A stretch of DNA of 64,000 nt, from the NCBI GenBank assembly GCA_018970025.1, contig JAGWXF010000003.1:62001-126000 (forward strand), written 5' to 3'. This document shows positions 36,093-43,721 of this stretch, one piece after another. The notes under the pieces are model-generated. The model saw only the letters and a program-made list of their open reading frames with translations. It made no database searches and was not told where the DNA came from. Every line of letters starts with the position of its first letter. Positions within the stretch are counted from its first letter, which is position 1. Origin of the DNA: Actinomycetales bacterium. Its GTDB lineage: Bacteria; Actinomycetota; Actinomycetes; S36-B12. The translations under genes and the position numbers were made by a program.

Positions 36093-37244
36093 ATGCCTGG
36101 CCGCCCTGGCGACGATGACATCGTCCCGATCGATGCCCAACTCGCCTGGCAGGAGGAGTACTGCAGGTCCGCGGGGTCGCCCACCGCAGCCCTGCTGCTG
36201 CAGGCCGTCCGCGACGACCTCGCCGCCGCGGGCGTGAGCCTCGAGGTGCTGCCCGAGCGGACGAGATTCGGCGACCTGCTCGGCCTTCGCATCATGGCCG
36301 TCCTGCACCGACTGGCCATCGAGCGCCAGGCGCCGGCCATCGCCATCCGCGTGCCGACCCTGGGCGGGATCGCGCCGGATGCCAGCGCGAATCCAGCCCG
36401 GGAGCGCATCAGATTCCAGCAGGCCGTGATCGAGACCATCGCCGGGCATCTCGGTCAGGTCCGCCAGGCCATCGCCGAGGTACCGCAGACCAATGAGGTG
36501 GGCCGCAGCGTCCCGCTGCGCATCGCCCTCAGCCGGATCGCAGCCCGCCACGACTCGGGGCATCAGGAAGCTCTCGGCGAGCGACCGCGCATGCCCGTCC
36601 GACTGCTCGAGATCGGCGCCTCCGCAGGGCTCAACCTCCGGGCCGATCACCTGCCCGGGGATCCCAGCCTGGAGGCGGGCCCGATGCCCGCCATCGTCGA
36701 GCGGCTCGGCTGCGACCTGCACCCCATCGACGCCACCACGACCGCAGGGCGCGCCCGGCTGACCAGCTACGTGTGGCTGGACGATGTGGAGCGCTACGAG
36801 CGCCTGCGGCAGGCCTTCGAGGTCGCGGCCCGTGTGCCCGCCACGGTGATCCGCCAGGATGCCGTCGAGTTCGTCCGCGGCCTGCGCCTGCGCGAGGGCA
36901 CCATCACCGTGCTCTGGCACAGCGCGATGTGGATCTACCTGCCACCGAAGGAGCGCCAGGGCGTCGAGCGGCAGATCCTGCGCCTGGCATCACAGGCCAG
37001 CGCCAGCATGCCCCTGTGGCATGTCTGGTGGGAGTGGTCGGCCGACGCGGCGCCGACCCAGGGCACATCCAGGCAGGGCCCATCCACCCAGGGCCCATCC
37101 ACCCAGGGCCCATCTCCCCAGGGCTCGACCGTCCCGGAGACGTTCGCCCTGGGTGCCCGAGCCTGGTGCGGGACGGACGCCGACGGCGTACCCGTCACGC
37201 TCGCCACCGGCATGTCGCATGGCCGGCAGGTCCGACTCGCGTGA
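36093..37244 (+). CDS. DUF2332 family protein
   Basis: A 383-aa cytoplasmic protein. It has AWQEEYCRSAGSPTAALLLQAV, LLEIGASAGLNLRADH (Rossmann-like, resembling a methyltransferase site I), and TVLWHSAMWIYLP, as in DUF2332. The enzymatic role is unknown; a methyltransferase-like fold is an inference. A 15-bp tandem repeat near the 3' end encodes QGPST units inserted before the final conserved segment. It is divergent from heliorhodopsin across 101 bp. Confidence 0.83.
   Translation: MPGRPGDDDIVPIDAQLAWQEEYCRSAGSPTAALLLQAVRDDLAAAGVSLEVLPERTRFGDLLGLRIMAVLHRLAIERQAPAIAIRVPTLGGIAPDASANPARERIRFQQAVIETIAGHLGQVRQAIAEVPQTNEVGRSVPLRIALSRIAARHDSGHQEALGERPRMPVRLLEIGASAGLNLRADHLPGDPSLEAGPMPAIVERLGCDLHPIDATTTAGRARLTSYVWLDDVERYERLRQAFEVAARVPATVIRQDAVEFVRGLRLREGTITVLWHSAMWIYLPPKERQGVERQILRLASQASASMPLWHVWWEWSADAAPTQGTSRQGPSTQGPSTQGPSPQGSTVPETFALGARAWCGTDADGVPVTLATGMSHGRQVRLA
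37059..37124. repeat. 15-bp tandem repeat in the DUF2332 gene
   Basis: Units of CAGGGCCCATCCACC occur at 37059 (diverged), 37074, 37089 and 37104 (diverged), with a partial fifth at 37119. They encode TQGPS units in the middle of the C-terminal part of the protein and keep the frame. Confidence 0.9.
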
Positions 37245-37251
37245 GCGCACG

Positions 37252-38433
37252 TCAGCGGCGAAAGGCCAGGGCGAGCTCCCGGGTCGCGCCGGCACACGCA
37301 TCGAGGGCAGGCTGCAGCGCCGGCGCACTCGTGATGTTGCTGCACGCGATGTCGATGAGCATCCCCTCGCCGACGAGCCGGGTCACGATGGCGTCAATGC
37401 CCTCCTCGCCCTGGTAGGAGGCCGTGACGGATCCGTTGGGCAGGCCGTCGACGCGATAGGCACCAATACTGGCGGGGTCGTCCGCCAGGGCGGCCACGAA
37501 CTCCTGGGCGAGCGCCGGATTCGAGGTCGGCGTGATGAGCACCTGCAGGAGCAGCTGCGAGGGGGCACCGGCGATGGCGTACTGCAGTGCCAGGCTCAGC
37601 GGCCGCATCGACTGATAGAACCCCGGCGTGGGCTTCCCGTAGGGCAGCCAGCCATCACGCGACCGGACCCCGGCGCTGATGGGCGTGAGCTTCGCCGGCG
37701 GAGCCGCCGGGAGCAGGCTGGCGAGGTAGGGGGGCAGGGCCAGCGCATCGCCGGGCAGCATCATGCGCTGCTGCAGCGCACGGGCCTCGGCCCAGGCGCG
37801 GTCCCACTGGGCGGCCGACCACGCCCCCTTCGGCGGGCTCATGACCATCCGGATGAAGGTCGAGCCCTGGATAGCGAAGGACTGGCCGAGATCCCCTGTG
37901 GCCGTTGCCCCGGCCCACGAATCGAAGGCCGGCCAGCTGCCCTGGCCCGGCACGGCCTGCTCGCGCAGCTGGAGGGTGATGCCGGCCTCGCGGGCACTGG
38001 CGCGCATGGCCTTGGCGGCCGCTGCCGGCGAGGTGAACTGCGCCAGGCTCACGCCGAGGAAGCCGTTGCCATCACGGCCCGCGTACTCGCCGATGATGCG
38101 CGAGCGCAAGCCGGGCAGCGACATGGCGGACGCCACCTTGGGGCTGGCGTAGTAGGCCGAGACCTCGACGAACGCCGTGCCCATCACCGCACCGGCCTCC
38201 GCCTGCGTCGGCAGGTTCGCCAGGGCCGTGGTGGCGACCTGGCCGGCCACCTTGACGCGCTCGTAGGGCGACAGCGCCGACGCATCCTGGCGCGTCGCGC
38301 TCCCGGGCACCGACACCACGGTCGTCCAGGTCGGCACGGTTGCAGCAGCAGCGCCCGCACCGGGAAGCATCGACGTCACGCACAGCCCGCAGACGACCGC
38401 GAGCGATCTCCGAGCGCGCGTGAACCCGTGCAC
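37252..38433 (-). CDS. Secreted protein of unknown function
   Basis: About 393 aa. An N-terminal signal peptide (ARRSLAVVCGLCVTSMLPGAGAAAA) is followed by two similar halves, each with a VMGTAFVEVSAYYASP/LLLQVLITPTSNP-like segment, suggesting a duplicated beta domain. Two cysteines near the C-terminus (DIACSN, LDACAG) may form a disulphide. I recognise no catalytic motif. The start GTG 38433 is chosen because it places the signal peptide correctly; the track start at 38598 would add an implausible leader. It converges on the DUF2332 gene with a 7-bp gap. Confidence 0.62.
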   Translation of the reverse strand: MHGFTRARRSLAVVCGLCVTSMLPGAGAAAATVPTWTTVVSVPGSATRQDASALSPYERVKVAGQVATTALANLPTQAEAGAVMGTAFVEVSAYYASPKVASAMSLPGLRSRIIGEYAGRDGNGFLGVSLAQFTSPAAAAKAMRASAREAGITLQLREQAVPGQGSWPAFDSWAGATATGDLGQSFAIQGSTFIRMVMSPPKGAWSAAQWDRAWAEARALQQRMMLPGDALALPPYLASLLPAAPPAKLTPISAGVRSRDGWLPYGKPTPGFYQSMRPLSLALQYAIAGAPSQLLLQVLITPTSNPALAQEFVAALADDPASIGAYRVDGLPNGSVTASYQGEEGIDAIVTRLVGEGMLIDIACSNITSAPALQPALDACAGATRELALAFRR

Positions 38434-38986
38434 GACGCCAAGTGTGGACGCAGGCAGGGGCACGGCAGGCCAAATCAACGGAATTGAGCCGGACGGCAGG
38501 GACACATGGGGCGAATCGCCGGTGCGTCCTGTGCCTGGCCGGCCAAACCCGGGACGCATATATATATGTGCCGAACCGCCGAGTGGGCCACACAGCAACG
38601 CCTGGGCCCCTCCGCTGGGCCGGCGTGAGGGCCCAGCGCTGGGCCGGGGTCAGCGCACTGACCTGATCTGCCGTCAGCCTGCGCAGCTGGGCGAAGGTCA
38701 TCTGCGCCAGCACCACCGGCCGGATGCCCGCAACGGCTGCGGGATCCAGGGCGCCAATGGCAGCCGCTGGCAGCCGGGCGATGCCGATCGGCCGGACGGC
38801 AGAGACCTCGCGAGGCGACAGCCCCTGCACGTCGGCAGCCGTCACCTGGCGCGGATTGTCGATGGACTGGCACTCCACCGGCGGGTAGCCGCAGAGGGCC
38901 GCCGAAGCAGGCGGAGCCACGAGCAGGGCTGCGGCGACGGCAAGGCCAGCGGCCCCAGCTGCAGCAATTGAGGTAAACCGGGACAT
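38072..38986 (-). CDS. Secreted LTPAQ-repeat protein, 3' end probably frameshifted
   Basis: ATG 38986 starts a clear signal peptide (SIAAAGAAGLAVAAALLVAPPASA). It is followed by a Cys pair and a run of 10-11-residue helical repeats (ADVQGLSPREVSAVRP, LTADQVSALTPAQRWALTPAQR). Repeat character stops at about 38600. Beyond that the frame reads arginine-rich sequence and overlaps the next gene by 360 bp, which is not credible. The real protein is probably truncated or frameshifted near 38590-38620, close to an AT-rich palindrome. Such secreted repeat proteins occur in Actinobacteria; the function is unknown. Confidence 0.5.
   Translation of the reverse strand: MSRFTSIAAAGAAGLAVAAALLVAPPASAALCGYPPVECQSIDNPRQVTAADVQGLSPREVSAVRPIGIARLPAAAIGALDPAAVAGIRPVVLAQMTFAQLRRLTADQVSALTPAQRWALTPAQRRGPGVAVWPTRRFGTYIYASRVWPARHRTHRRFAPCVPAVRLNSVDLACRAPACVHTWRRARVHARSEIARGRLRAVRDVDASRCGRCCCNRADLDDRGVGARERDAPGCVGAVALRARQGGRPGRHHGPGEPADAGGGRCGDGHGVRRGLGLLRQPQGGVRHVAARLALAHHRRVRGP
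38557..38568. promoter_or_regulatory. AT-rich 12-bp palindrome upstream of the secreted protein gene
   Basis: CATATATATATG is a perfect palindrome in strongly GC-rich surroundings, about 125-135 bp upstream of the GTG at 38433 on the minus strand. It could be part of a promoter or a regulator site. A related AT-rich motif occurs upstream of the gene at 43722. Confidence 0.3.
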
Positions 38987-39083
38987 TAACAACCCCCATG
39001 TGATGGTGAGTACTGTTGCCTGATGGCAACGCCTGAACCATAGCAGGCTGTTGCGTTCACGCAAGGCCCGATACCCTCGGGAT

Positions 39084-39227
39084 GTGGCTCATCTGCGGCT
39101 AATCCTTCGACACGCACCACTGCTCGCGGCCATCGCCGTCTCCGGCACCCTGGCGATCACGGCAGGATTGCAGGTGCTGCAGGTCGCCCGCGCGGCCGAG
39201 CTGGTGCAGGCGCAGGCTCACGACTGA
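39084..39227 (+). CDS. Possible small membrane peptide (47 aa)
   Basis: GTG 39084 opens a 47-codon frame too short for the track. Its product has a basic N-terminus (HLRLILRHA) and one hydrophobic stretch (PLLAAIAVSGTLAITAGLQV), then a polar tail. It is divergent from the LTPAQ-repeat gene. There is no strong Shine-Dalgarno. It could be a small membrane protein or chance. Confidence 0.3.
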   Translation: MAHLRLILRHAPLLAAIAVSGTLAITAGLQVLQVARAAELVQAQAHD

Positions 39228-39261
39228 GCGCCTGCCCCGAGTCGACGCGGGCGCACAGGCC

Positions 39262-39530
39262 TTAAGCGCCGGCCGCGGCGACTGCCGGCGTATCCGAAGC
39301 GGCCGAGCCGCTGATCACCGCGGCAGCCAGCACCGCTGGCCTGTGTACCGGCCACGCTGGCATTGATCATCGTGAACTCACTGACCCGGGTGGTGTTCAT
39401 CTTCGCCCCCGGTGTTCTGGGTCCCCAGCGAGCTGACGCAACTGACGGTGAGCGTGTCGCTCGGCGTCACGGCCGTGAACGTCCTCGGCGGGCTGATCCA
39501 CTTCTCCCGCACCTGCAGTTGACTGGCCCA
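39262..39530 (-). pseudogene. Decayed surface/secreted protein remnant (DUF11-like beta domain)
   Basis: One frame reads FTAVTPSDTLTVSCVSSLGT, typical of extracellular beta-sandwich repeats. Removing one G from the GGGGGC run near 39409 continues it as NTGAKMNTTRVSEFTMINAS, and removing a second extra base near 39350 continues it as PAVLAAAVISGSAASD to a TAA at 39262. Two single-base frame changes in about 150 bp indicate a dead gene. The 5' end is lost. Domain naming is tentative. Confidence 0.5.
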
Positions 39531-39536
39531 CTGGCT

Positions 39537-39860
39537 ATGAGCAGGCGCACCAGAGAGGATCCGGGTAGCCCTGCCAAGGTGCCGTTGCCGGCCGTTGAGC
39601 CCGTGATCCAGCTGCGAAACGTCTGGGTGCAGCGGCGCGTGCACCATGCTCACTACTACAACCTCAAACGGACCCTGCCGAACGCGGTCACCCGCCATTA
39701 CCTCGATCCGGGCTGACGTCCTGCTGGTGGACGAGGGCATCGACGCGGCAGATGCCGAGTTCAATGAGCGGGCCGCCGACCGGCTGCGGGACTTCTACGG
39801 CGCCTCCGGCACCCTCATGCTGTCGCCGAGCCCGACGCCCAACGATCGCGTCCCGGGCAA
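39537..39860 (+). pseudogene. Remnant of a TagH/Wzt-type polysaccharide ABC transporter ATPase
   Basis: ATG 39537 opens a frame with VIQLRNVWVQRRVHHAHYYN and LKRTLPNAVTRHYLD, matching the N-terminus of teichoic acid or O-antigen export ATPases. It then stops. In the next frame ADVLLVDEGIDAADAEFNER and ERAADRLRDFYGASGTLMLS follow directly. That is the Walker B/D-loop part of the same family (normally LLVDEVLAVGDAEF). Walker A and the signature motif are deleted, so the gene is dead. No partner permease is present. Confidence 0.7.
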
Positions 39861-39919
39861 TCACATGCAGACCAATCACCACCAGGGCCTTCACACCCAG
39901 GGCGAGTCGACCAGCCCGA

Positions 39920-40585
39920 CTACGGCAGGTAGACGTACGCGGGCTGCTTGGAGGCGAGCCCGACGACGCGATCGCAGTTCTCGGCCCGCAGCCAGATCAG
40001 ATACGCACGACCGGATGCCAGGCCGGCGATCTCGATGGACGGGTGCGTGCCGGCATAGGCCCATGACCGCCGGTCGTCGATGGAGTACTCGTACCCCGAG
40101 ATCGGCGTGCCCATATCCGACGGCGGGCGGAACCAGACCGTCGCGCTGTCGTCCTTGACCTGCGCTCGCAGGACTGCCGGTCGGCCCGGGGGCCGCCCGC
40201 CGGGAGTCTCGATCGGGTCAGATCCCTCGCTCACCCCCGCCGAAGCGACCGCGCGAACCCGGATCCGCAGGAGCCTGCGCCCGTGGCTCAGGCTCACCTC
40301 AGCAGGGCTTGCCGGCGCGACCCTGGGTGACCAGGTCACCCCGTCATCGCGTGACACCTGGTAGCCGAGGATGGTCACGTCGCCGGGTCGCTCCGGCGGG
40401 GTGAAGTAGACCAGGCCCGTTCGGCTGCCGGAGGCGAACGCGAGGCCGATTGGCGGCGAAAGCGCGATGACGGCTGGGTCGCCCCCCTCGTCGACGACAC
40501 GCCCCCGAGCAGTGGACACCGCATCGATATCCGATGGCGGCACGTGCCGGGCAATGGACATTCCCCAGAAAAAACCCATTGACAC
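39920..40585 (-). CDS. Fibronectin type III domain protein
   Basis: A 221-aa protein with two tandem FnIII-like domains, each ending in an R..A/LRAEN-type strand: GDVTILGYQVSRDDGVTWSP and RIRVRAVASAGVSEGS, then MGTPISGYEYSIDDRRSWAY and YLIWLRAEN. There is no signal peptide, and the gene may be the 3' remnant of a longer surface protein. GTG 40585 or ATG 40579 follows a GGGGGG stretch; a T6 run lies just inside the gene. It sits among pseudogenes. Confidence 0.6.
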   Translation of the reverse strand: MSMGFFWGMSIARHVPPSDIDAVSTARGRVVDEGGDPAVIALSPPIGLAFASGSRTGLVYFTPPERPGDVTILGYQVSRDDGVTWSPRVAPASPAEVSLSHGRRLLRIRVRAVASAGVSEGSDPIETPGGRPPGRPAVLRAQVKDDSATVWFRPPSDMGTPISGYEYSIDDRRSWAYAGTHPSIEIAGLASGRAYLIWLRAENCDRVVGLASKQPAYVYLP

Positions 40586-40609
40586 GCTCCCCCCGAGAAC
40601 CGCCGCGCA

Positions 40610-40920
40610 TCACCATGCCAGGCGGGGCATCAGGAGGCAAGGAGCCTTGCGGCTAGGAAGCGGCCATATCCGCTTGCCGGCCTGTGGCATGATGTCGGCT
40701 CGGCGGTTGCACCAGTCGGCTCTCGAGGCGGTGTCCAGGTACGCGGGATCCCGCTCGCCCAAGGGTGACTGCTCGCCGGAGACGGCATCGAGCTTGCGCT
40801 GCAGGATCCAGGTGCGGACGTTCTCAGCACGACCGGCACTGAGCGCCTTGTTGTACGCGAAGGAACCACGGGTGTCCGACTGACCGCGGACGAGGACGCT
40901 CCGAACTCACGCATGTCCTC
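40610..40920 (-). pseudogene. OmpA-like (peptidoglycan-binding) domain remnant
   Basis: In a frame without a start codon the minus strand reads VLVRGQSDTRGSFAYNKALS, then AGRAENVRTWILQRKLD and DWCNRRADI, the conserved second half of an OmpA-family domain (normally GHTDSRG and LSxxRAxxV). It runs to a TGA at 40610. The first half of the domain and any signal peptide are absent or out of frame. The remnant is next to the FnIII gene and may once have been part of the same surface protein region. Confidence 0.6.
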
Positions 40921-40967
40921 CAGGCGTCCGGACGCACGTTGGCAGACGAGCGGGAAGTGATGGTCCA

Positions 40968-41001
40968 CTGACCGGTACGACAGCGGTGGTACATTTCCGG
41001 G
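40968..41001 (+). promoter_or_regulatory. Predicted promoter of the toxin-antitoxin operon (leaderless)
   Basis: CTGACC at 40968 and TACATT at 40990 are spaced by 16 bp, and the expected start site falls on the ATG at 41002, with no Shine-Dalgarno. GGTAC half-sites at 40973 and 40988 could be the autoregulatory site of the RHH antitoxin. Confidence 0.45.
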
Positions 41002-41265
41002 ATGGTCGATCGCGTCAAGAAGTCCGTTTCCGTGCCCTCGGAATTGGACGCCGCCATCCGAGCCGCAGCCGAGCGATCCGGCATGACCTACTCCGGATGG
41101 CTCGCGCATGCCGCGCAGCGGGCACTCCGCATCGAGGCAGGCCTTGCCGCAGTCGCCGAGTATGAAGCAGAGCATGGCCCCTTCACCGCGCGGGAGCAGG
41201 CAGACGCGGACGCATGGCTTGACCGAATGATCGCCGAGGCCCAACCGTCGACCGGCGCCGCCTGA
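41002..41265 (+). CDS. Ribbon-helix-helix antitoxin
   Basis: An 87-aa protein with an N-terminal RHH DNA-binding fold (RVKKSVSVPSELDAAIRAAAERSGMTYSGWLAHA) and an acidic C-terminal tail suited to toxin binding. It overlaps the PIN gene (TGATG), the standard antitoxin-first VapBC-like order. RHH antitoxins repress their own promoter. Confidence 0.85.
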   Translation: MVDRVKKSVSVPSELDAAIRAAAERSGMTYSGWLAHAAQRALRIEAGLAAVAEYEAEHGPFTAREQADADAWLDRMIAEAQPSTGAA

Positions 41266-41633
41266 TGGACATCACCTACGACACCGGCGCATTGATCGCT
41301 GCTGATCGGAACGACCGGACGTTCTGGGCCCGGCACGCAGGCGCACTCAAGCGCGGCTACCTCATCACGGTTCCTGCGCCCGTCGTTGCCCAAGCATGGC
41401 GCACGCACACGCAGGTGCTTGTGGCGCGCCTGCTCAACGGGTGCCTGATCGAATCGCTCACCCCCGAGCAAGCACGACGCGTTGGTGTCCTTGCCGCCTC
41501 GACTGGTGTTGCAGATGTCGTTGACCTGACGGTCGCCGAAGGCGCCCTGCGCCGAGGTGACATCGTTTGGACATCCGACCCGGACGACATCTCACGGGCA
41601 GGCCTCGGTCGGTTGTACGTCGAGCGCATCTGA
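41265..41633 (+). CDS. PIN-domain ribonuclease toxin (VapC-like)
   Basis: A 122-aa PIN protein with the first acidic residue in YDTGALIAADR, central acidic residues in VADVVDLTVAEGA and the last in WTSDPDDISR, giving the expected metal-binding quartet. Such toxins cleave tRNA or rRNA when released from the antitoxin. The ATG overlaps the antitoxin stop. Confidence 0.85.
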   Translation: MDITYDTGALIAADRNDRTFWARHAGALKRGYLITVPAPVVAQAWRTHTQVLVARLLNGCLIESLTPEQARRVGVLAASTGVADVVDLTVAEGALRRGDIVWTSDPDDISRAGLGRLYVERI

Positions 41634-42216
41634 ACACCTGCTCGACAACGGCGCTCCAGTCGACCTGCGCCGGCAAGCCGGTGCCGAAGGCGTCCCGATC
41701 GCCCTCGCCGCGGGACTCAAGCACGGGCCGCGAGCCGCGCAGTTCGCGTGGCTCGACTCCCTCGACACCCCCAGCCGCTCCATCGGCGGCGAGGCCTCTG
41801 GTCCATCGTCGTCGGACCTGATCATCGGGCGCAGGAGCCGCACGCCTCCGCCTGCATCCAGGGCCCGTCAGTCGTGCAGCCCAGAGACGACGCCCTCGCT
41901 GCCGTGCCTGCACTGTCCCATCGACTCGACCTGCGGCCCGATCCCTGGCTCACCTTGCCACCCACGCCGATCTCATCCAGGATGATCACGCTGCCGCCCC
42001 GCCGCCACAGGTGGCCTGAGCGGCCGAGCAGATGACCTCAGGTCTCATCCGTCGGGCCGGCCCAGCTTCAGTTGCCAGCACGCAAGGTTCATTGACTCTC
42101 GGCAGGCCGCCAAGGTCTCCTCGCTCAACACGGGACAGACCCTGTGAGCGAACCGGCTAGTCGCAGGATTATCGTAAGGGCGCACACACTCCCGCACCCA
42201 AGACGAACACAGCCGG
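41634..42216. other. No convincing gene (583 bp)
   Basis: ORFs here (41557-41985, 41592-41843, 41748-42035) lack recognisable domains and are proline/serine/arginine-rich, as expected for non-coding GC-rich frames. A minus-strand stretch reading VIILDEIGVGGKVSQG at about 41950-42000 looks protein-like but has no start or continuation. The last 100 bp are AT-richer and should hold the promoter of the XRE gene. Confidence 0.5.
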
Positions 42217-42228
42217 ATGGAGAACACG

Positions 42229-42525
42229 ATGTACGCCACCCCAGAGCAGAGCGCCACGTGGTTGCGTGCTCGCATGGCCGAACTCGATCTTGGCTCCCTC
42301 GACGCGGTCGCTGAGCGCTGCGGCTCCGACAAGGGGAACATCTCGCGGATCTTCCACCAGCAGCAGCGGCCCAGGGTCGATGCGCTCGAGGGCCTCGCCG
42401 AGGGTCTGCAGGTCAGTGTCTACGAGCTACTCGTCCGCATTGGGGCCGTAGATCCCGATGCCGATCCAAACCCCATGCGCCGGAAGGATGGCCGCAGGGT
42501 GACCTTTAGCTGGCCACGGCGCTAA
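42229..42525 (+). CDS. Small XRE-family (lambda repressor-like) regulator
   Basis: About 98 aa with a Cro/C1-type helix-turn-helix (SLDAVAERCGSDKGNISRIFHQQQRPRVDALEGLAEGL) and a short basic tail. GGAG precedes ATG 42229 by six bases; the track start at 42217 adds four residues. It is next to a toxin-antitoxin pair and decayed genes, which is usual for mobile or accessory DNA, but no integrase is present. Confidence 0.78.
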   Translation: MYATPEQSATWLRARMAELDLGSLDAVAERCGSDKGNISRIFHQQQRPRVDALEGLAEGLQVSVYELLVRIGAVDPDADPNPMRRKDGRRVTFSWPRR

Positions 42526-42961
42526 CCCCCGGCAGCAGGACAACTGCCTCGTGCCAGGGCTCAAGCACCGCCGAGGCGCGGGCGGCGCACGTCGGCCCTG
42601 GTAGTCCTGGAGAAGCCAGAGGCAAGCACCCACGAAGTTCCGCAGGGTGCCATCAGGTCGATCCGCGGGCCGCCCACCACCCAGAGCACGGTCATGCCCA
42701 AGCCACCGAGCTCGCAGGCACAGCGGGCAATGCCGTCATGGGCCCCGGCGATGCCTGGCCGGCCAGCACCGCGGCAGCCAGCGCCAGCCACTGCATGGAT
42801 CGCCCGAGCGCGGCACGGCTACCCATCGGCGCAGTATGGCCCAGTTCGCCGCTCTGCGGCCGCAGGGCACTGCTCAGCAAAGTGACGTCCTTTCGAATTT
42901 GCGAAATCGCAACCGCATCTGGCGATTCGACAGCCCTGCCCGCACTAGCTCGGGGGGAACA
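42526..42961. other. Intergenic region with a 14-bp palindrome
   Basis: No gene is supported; ORFs here overlap on both strands and have no domains. At 42899-42912 TTGCGAAATCGCAA is a perfect inverted repeat (TTGCGA, AA, TCGCAA) in a locally AT-rich patch about 50 bp before the LuxR-type gene, suggesting an operator or promoter element. Confidence 0.45.
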
Positions 42962-43602
42962 ATGACACAGGCATCGCTCGGGGGCATCCCCGCATTCCTC
43001 AGTTACCTGGGGACGTTCCCTGGGCCGGATGCCGTTGCCTATGCGCTCGCCGGTGGGCCGCTGGCCTACCTCGAGACCAGCGATGTCGTGCTGATGCGGG
43101 GCGACGGCGCTGGCTCGCTCATCCCGGACGGCTGGAGTCGATCTGTCGAGTCGCTCGCCGGGCACGTCCCGCCCCTCCCGATGGCGTCCGAGCTGCCGCC
43201 CTCGTTGCGGCCCCGATCACCTGCCAGGGTCGAAGTGTCGGCGGATTTGCGGCCTGGGTCGCCCAGCCGCTGCAGCATGAGGACTTCCCGCTCCTCGGTG
43301 CCGTCTCAGCCGCCCTCGGCCTATGGATGACCCACCCGCTCGCTGGCCTCAGCACCCGAGCCCCCGGCCGGGAGGCCGGGCTGCTCTCCGATCGGCAGGG
43401 ACGCATCCTGCGCCTGGTCGCGGAGGGCAAGACCAACAAGGCCATCGCCTCGCTGCTCGGCTACTCCGAGTCGACCGTGAAGCTCGAGCTGAGCCGGACC
43501 ATGGAGCTCCTCAAGGCCAATGACCGGCAGCAGGCCGTGCAGGTCGCACGCAATCTCCACCTGCTGGAGCAGGCGGCACCACATGGCGAGGTCGCCGGGT
43601 AG
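42962..43602 (+). pseudogene. LuxR-type regulator with GAF-like sensor, interrupted by a frameshift
   Basis: From ATG 42962 (after GGGGGG) the first frame reads a GAF-like start (PDAVAYALAGGPLAYLETSD, VVLMRGDGAGSLIPDGWS). At about 43180 the coding signal moves to the -1 frame: DGVRAAALVAAPITCQGRSV, then GGFAAWVAQPLQHEDFPLLG. This continues without interruption into the LuxR helix-turn-helix SDRQGRILRLVAEGKTNKAI that the track lists as a separate 91-aa ORF. One base is missing near GCCCCTCCCGATGG. It may be a true pseudogene, a phase-variable site or a sequencing error. Confidence 0.7.
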
Positions 43603-43665
43603 GGGCTCGGCAACGCCGGCGCTATCGTGGCTCGGTGCGCTTCGTCGAGGCCCAGCACGGTGCAC

Positions 43666-43700
43666 GTCACGCATATATGGCAAGTCACGTATATCAACGT
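43666..43700 (+). promoter_or_regulatory. AT-rich direct repeat upstream of the septum-formation-like gene
   Basis: GTCACGCATAT at 43666 recurs as GTCACGTATAT at 43684, 18 bp apart, in an AT-rich patch ending about 22 bp before the ATG at 43722. This could be a promoter with a two-site operator. No regulator can be assigned. Confidence 0.35.
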
Positions 43701-43721
43701 ACGGCGTGGCTCCGTGCGCAT

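Noticed and set aside
41557-41985. 142-aa plus-strand ORF after the PIN toxin
   Set aside because: Overlaps the toxin, is Pro/Ser-rich and has no homology I can recognise.
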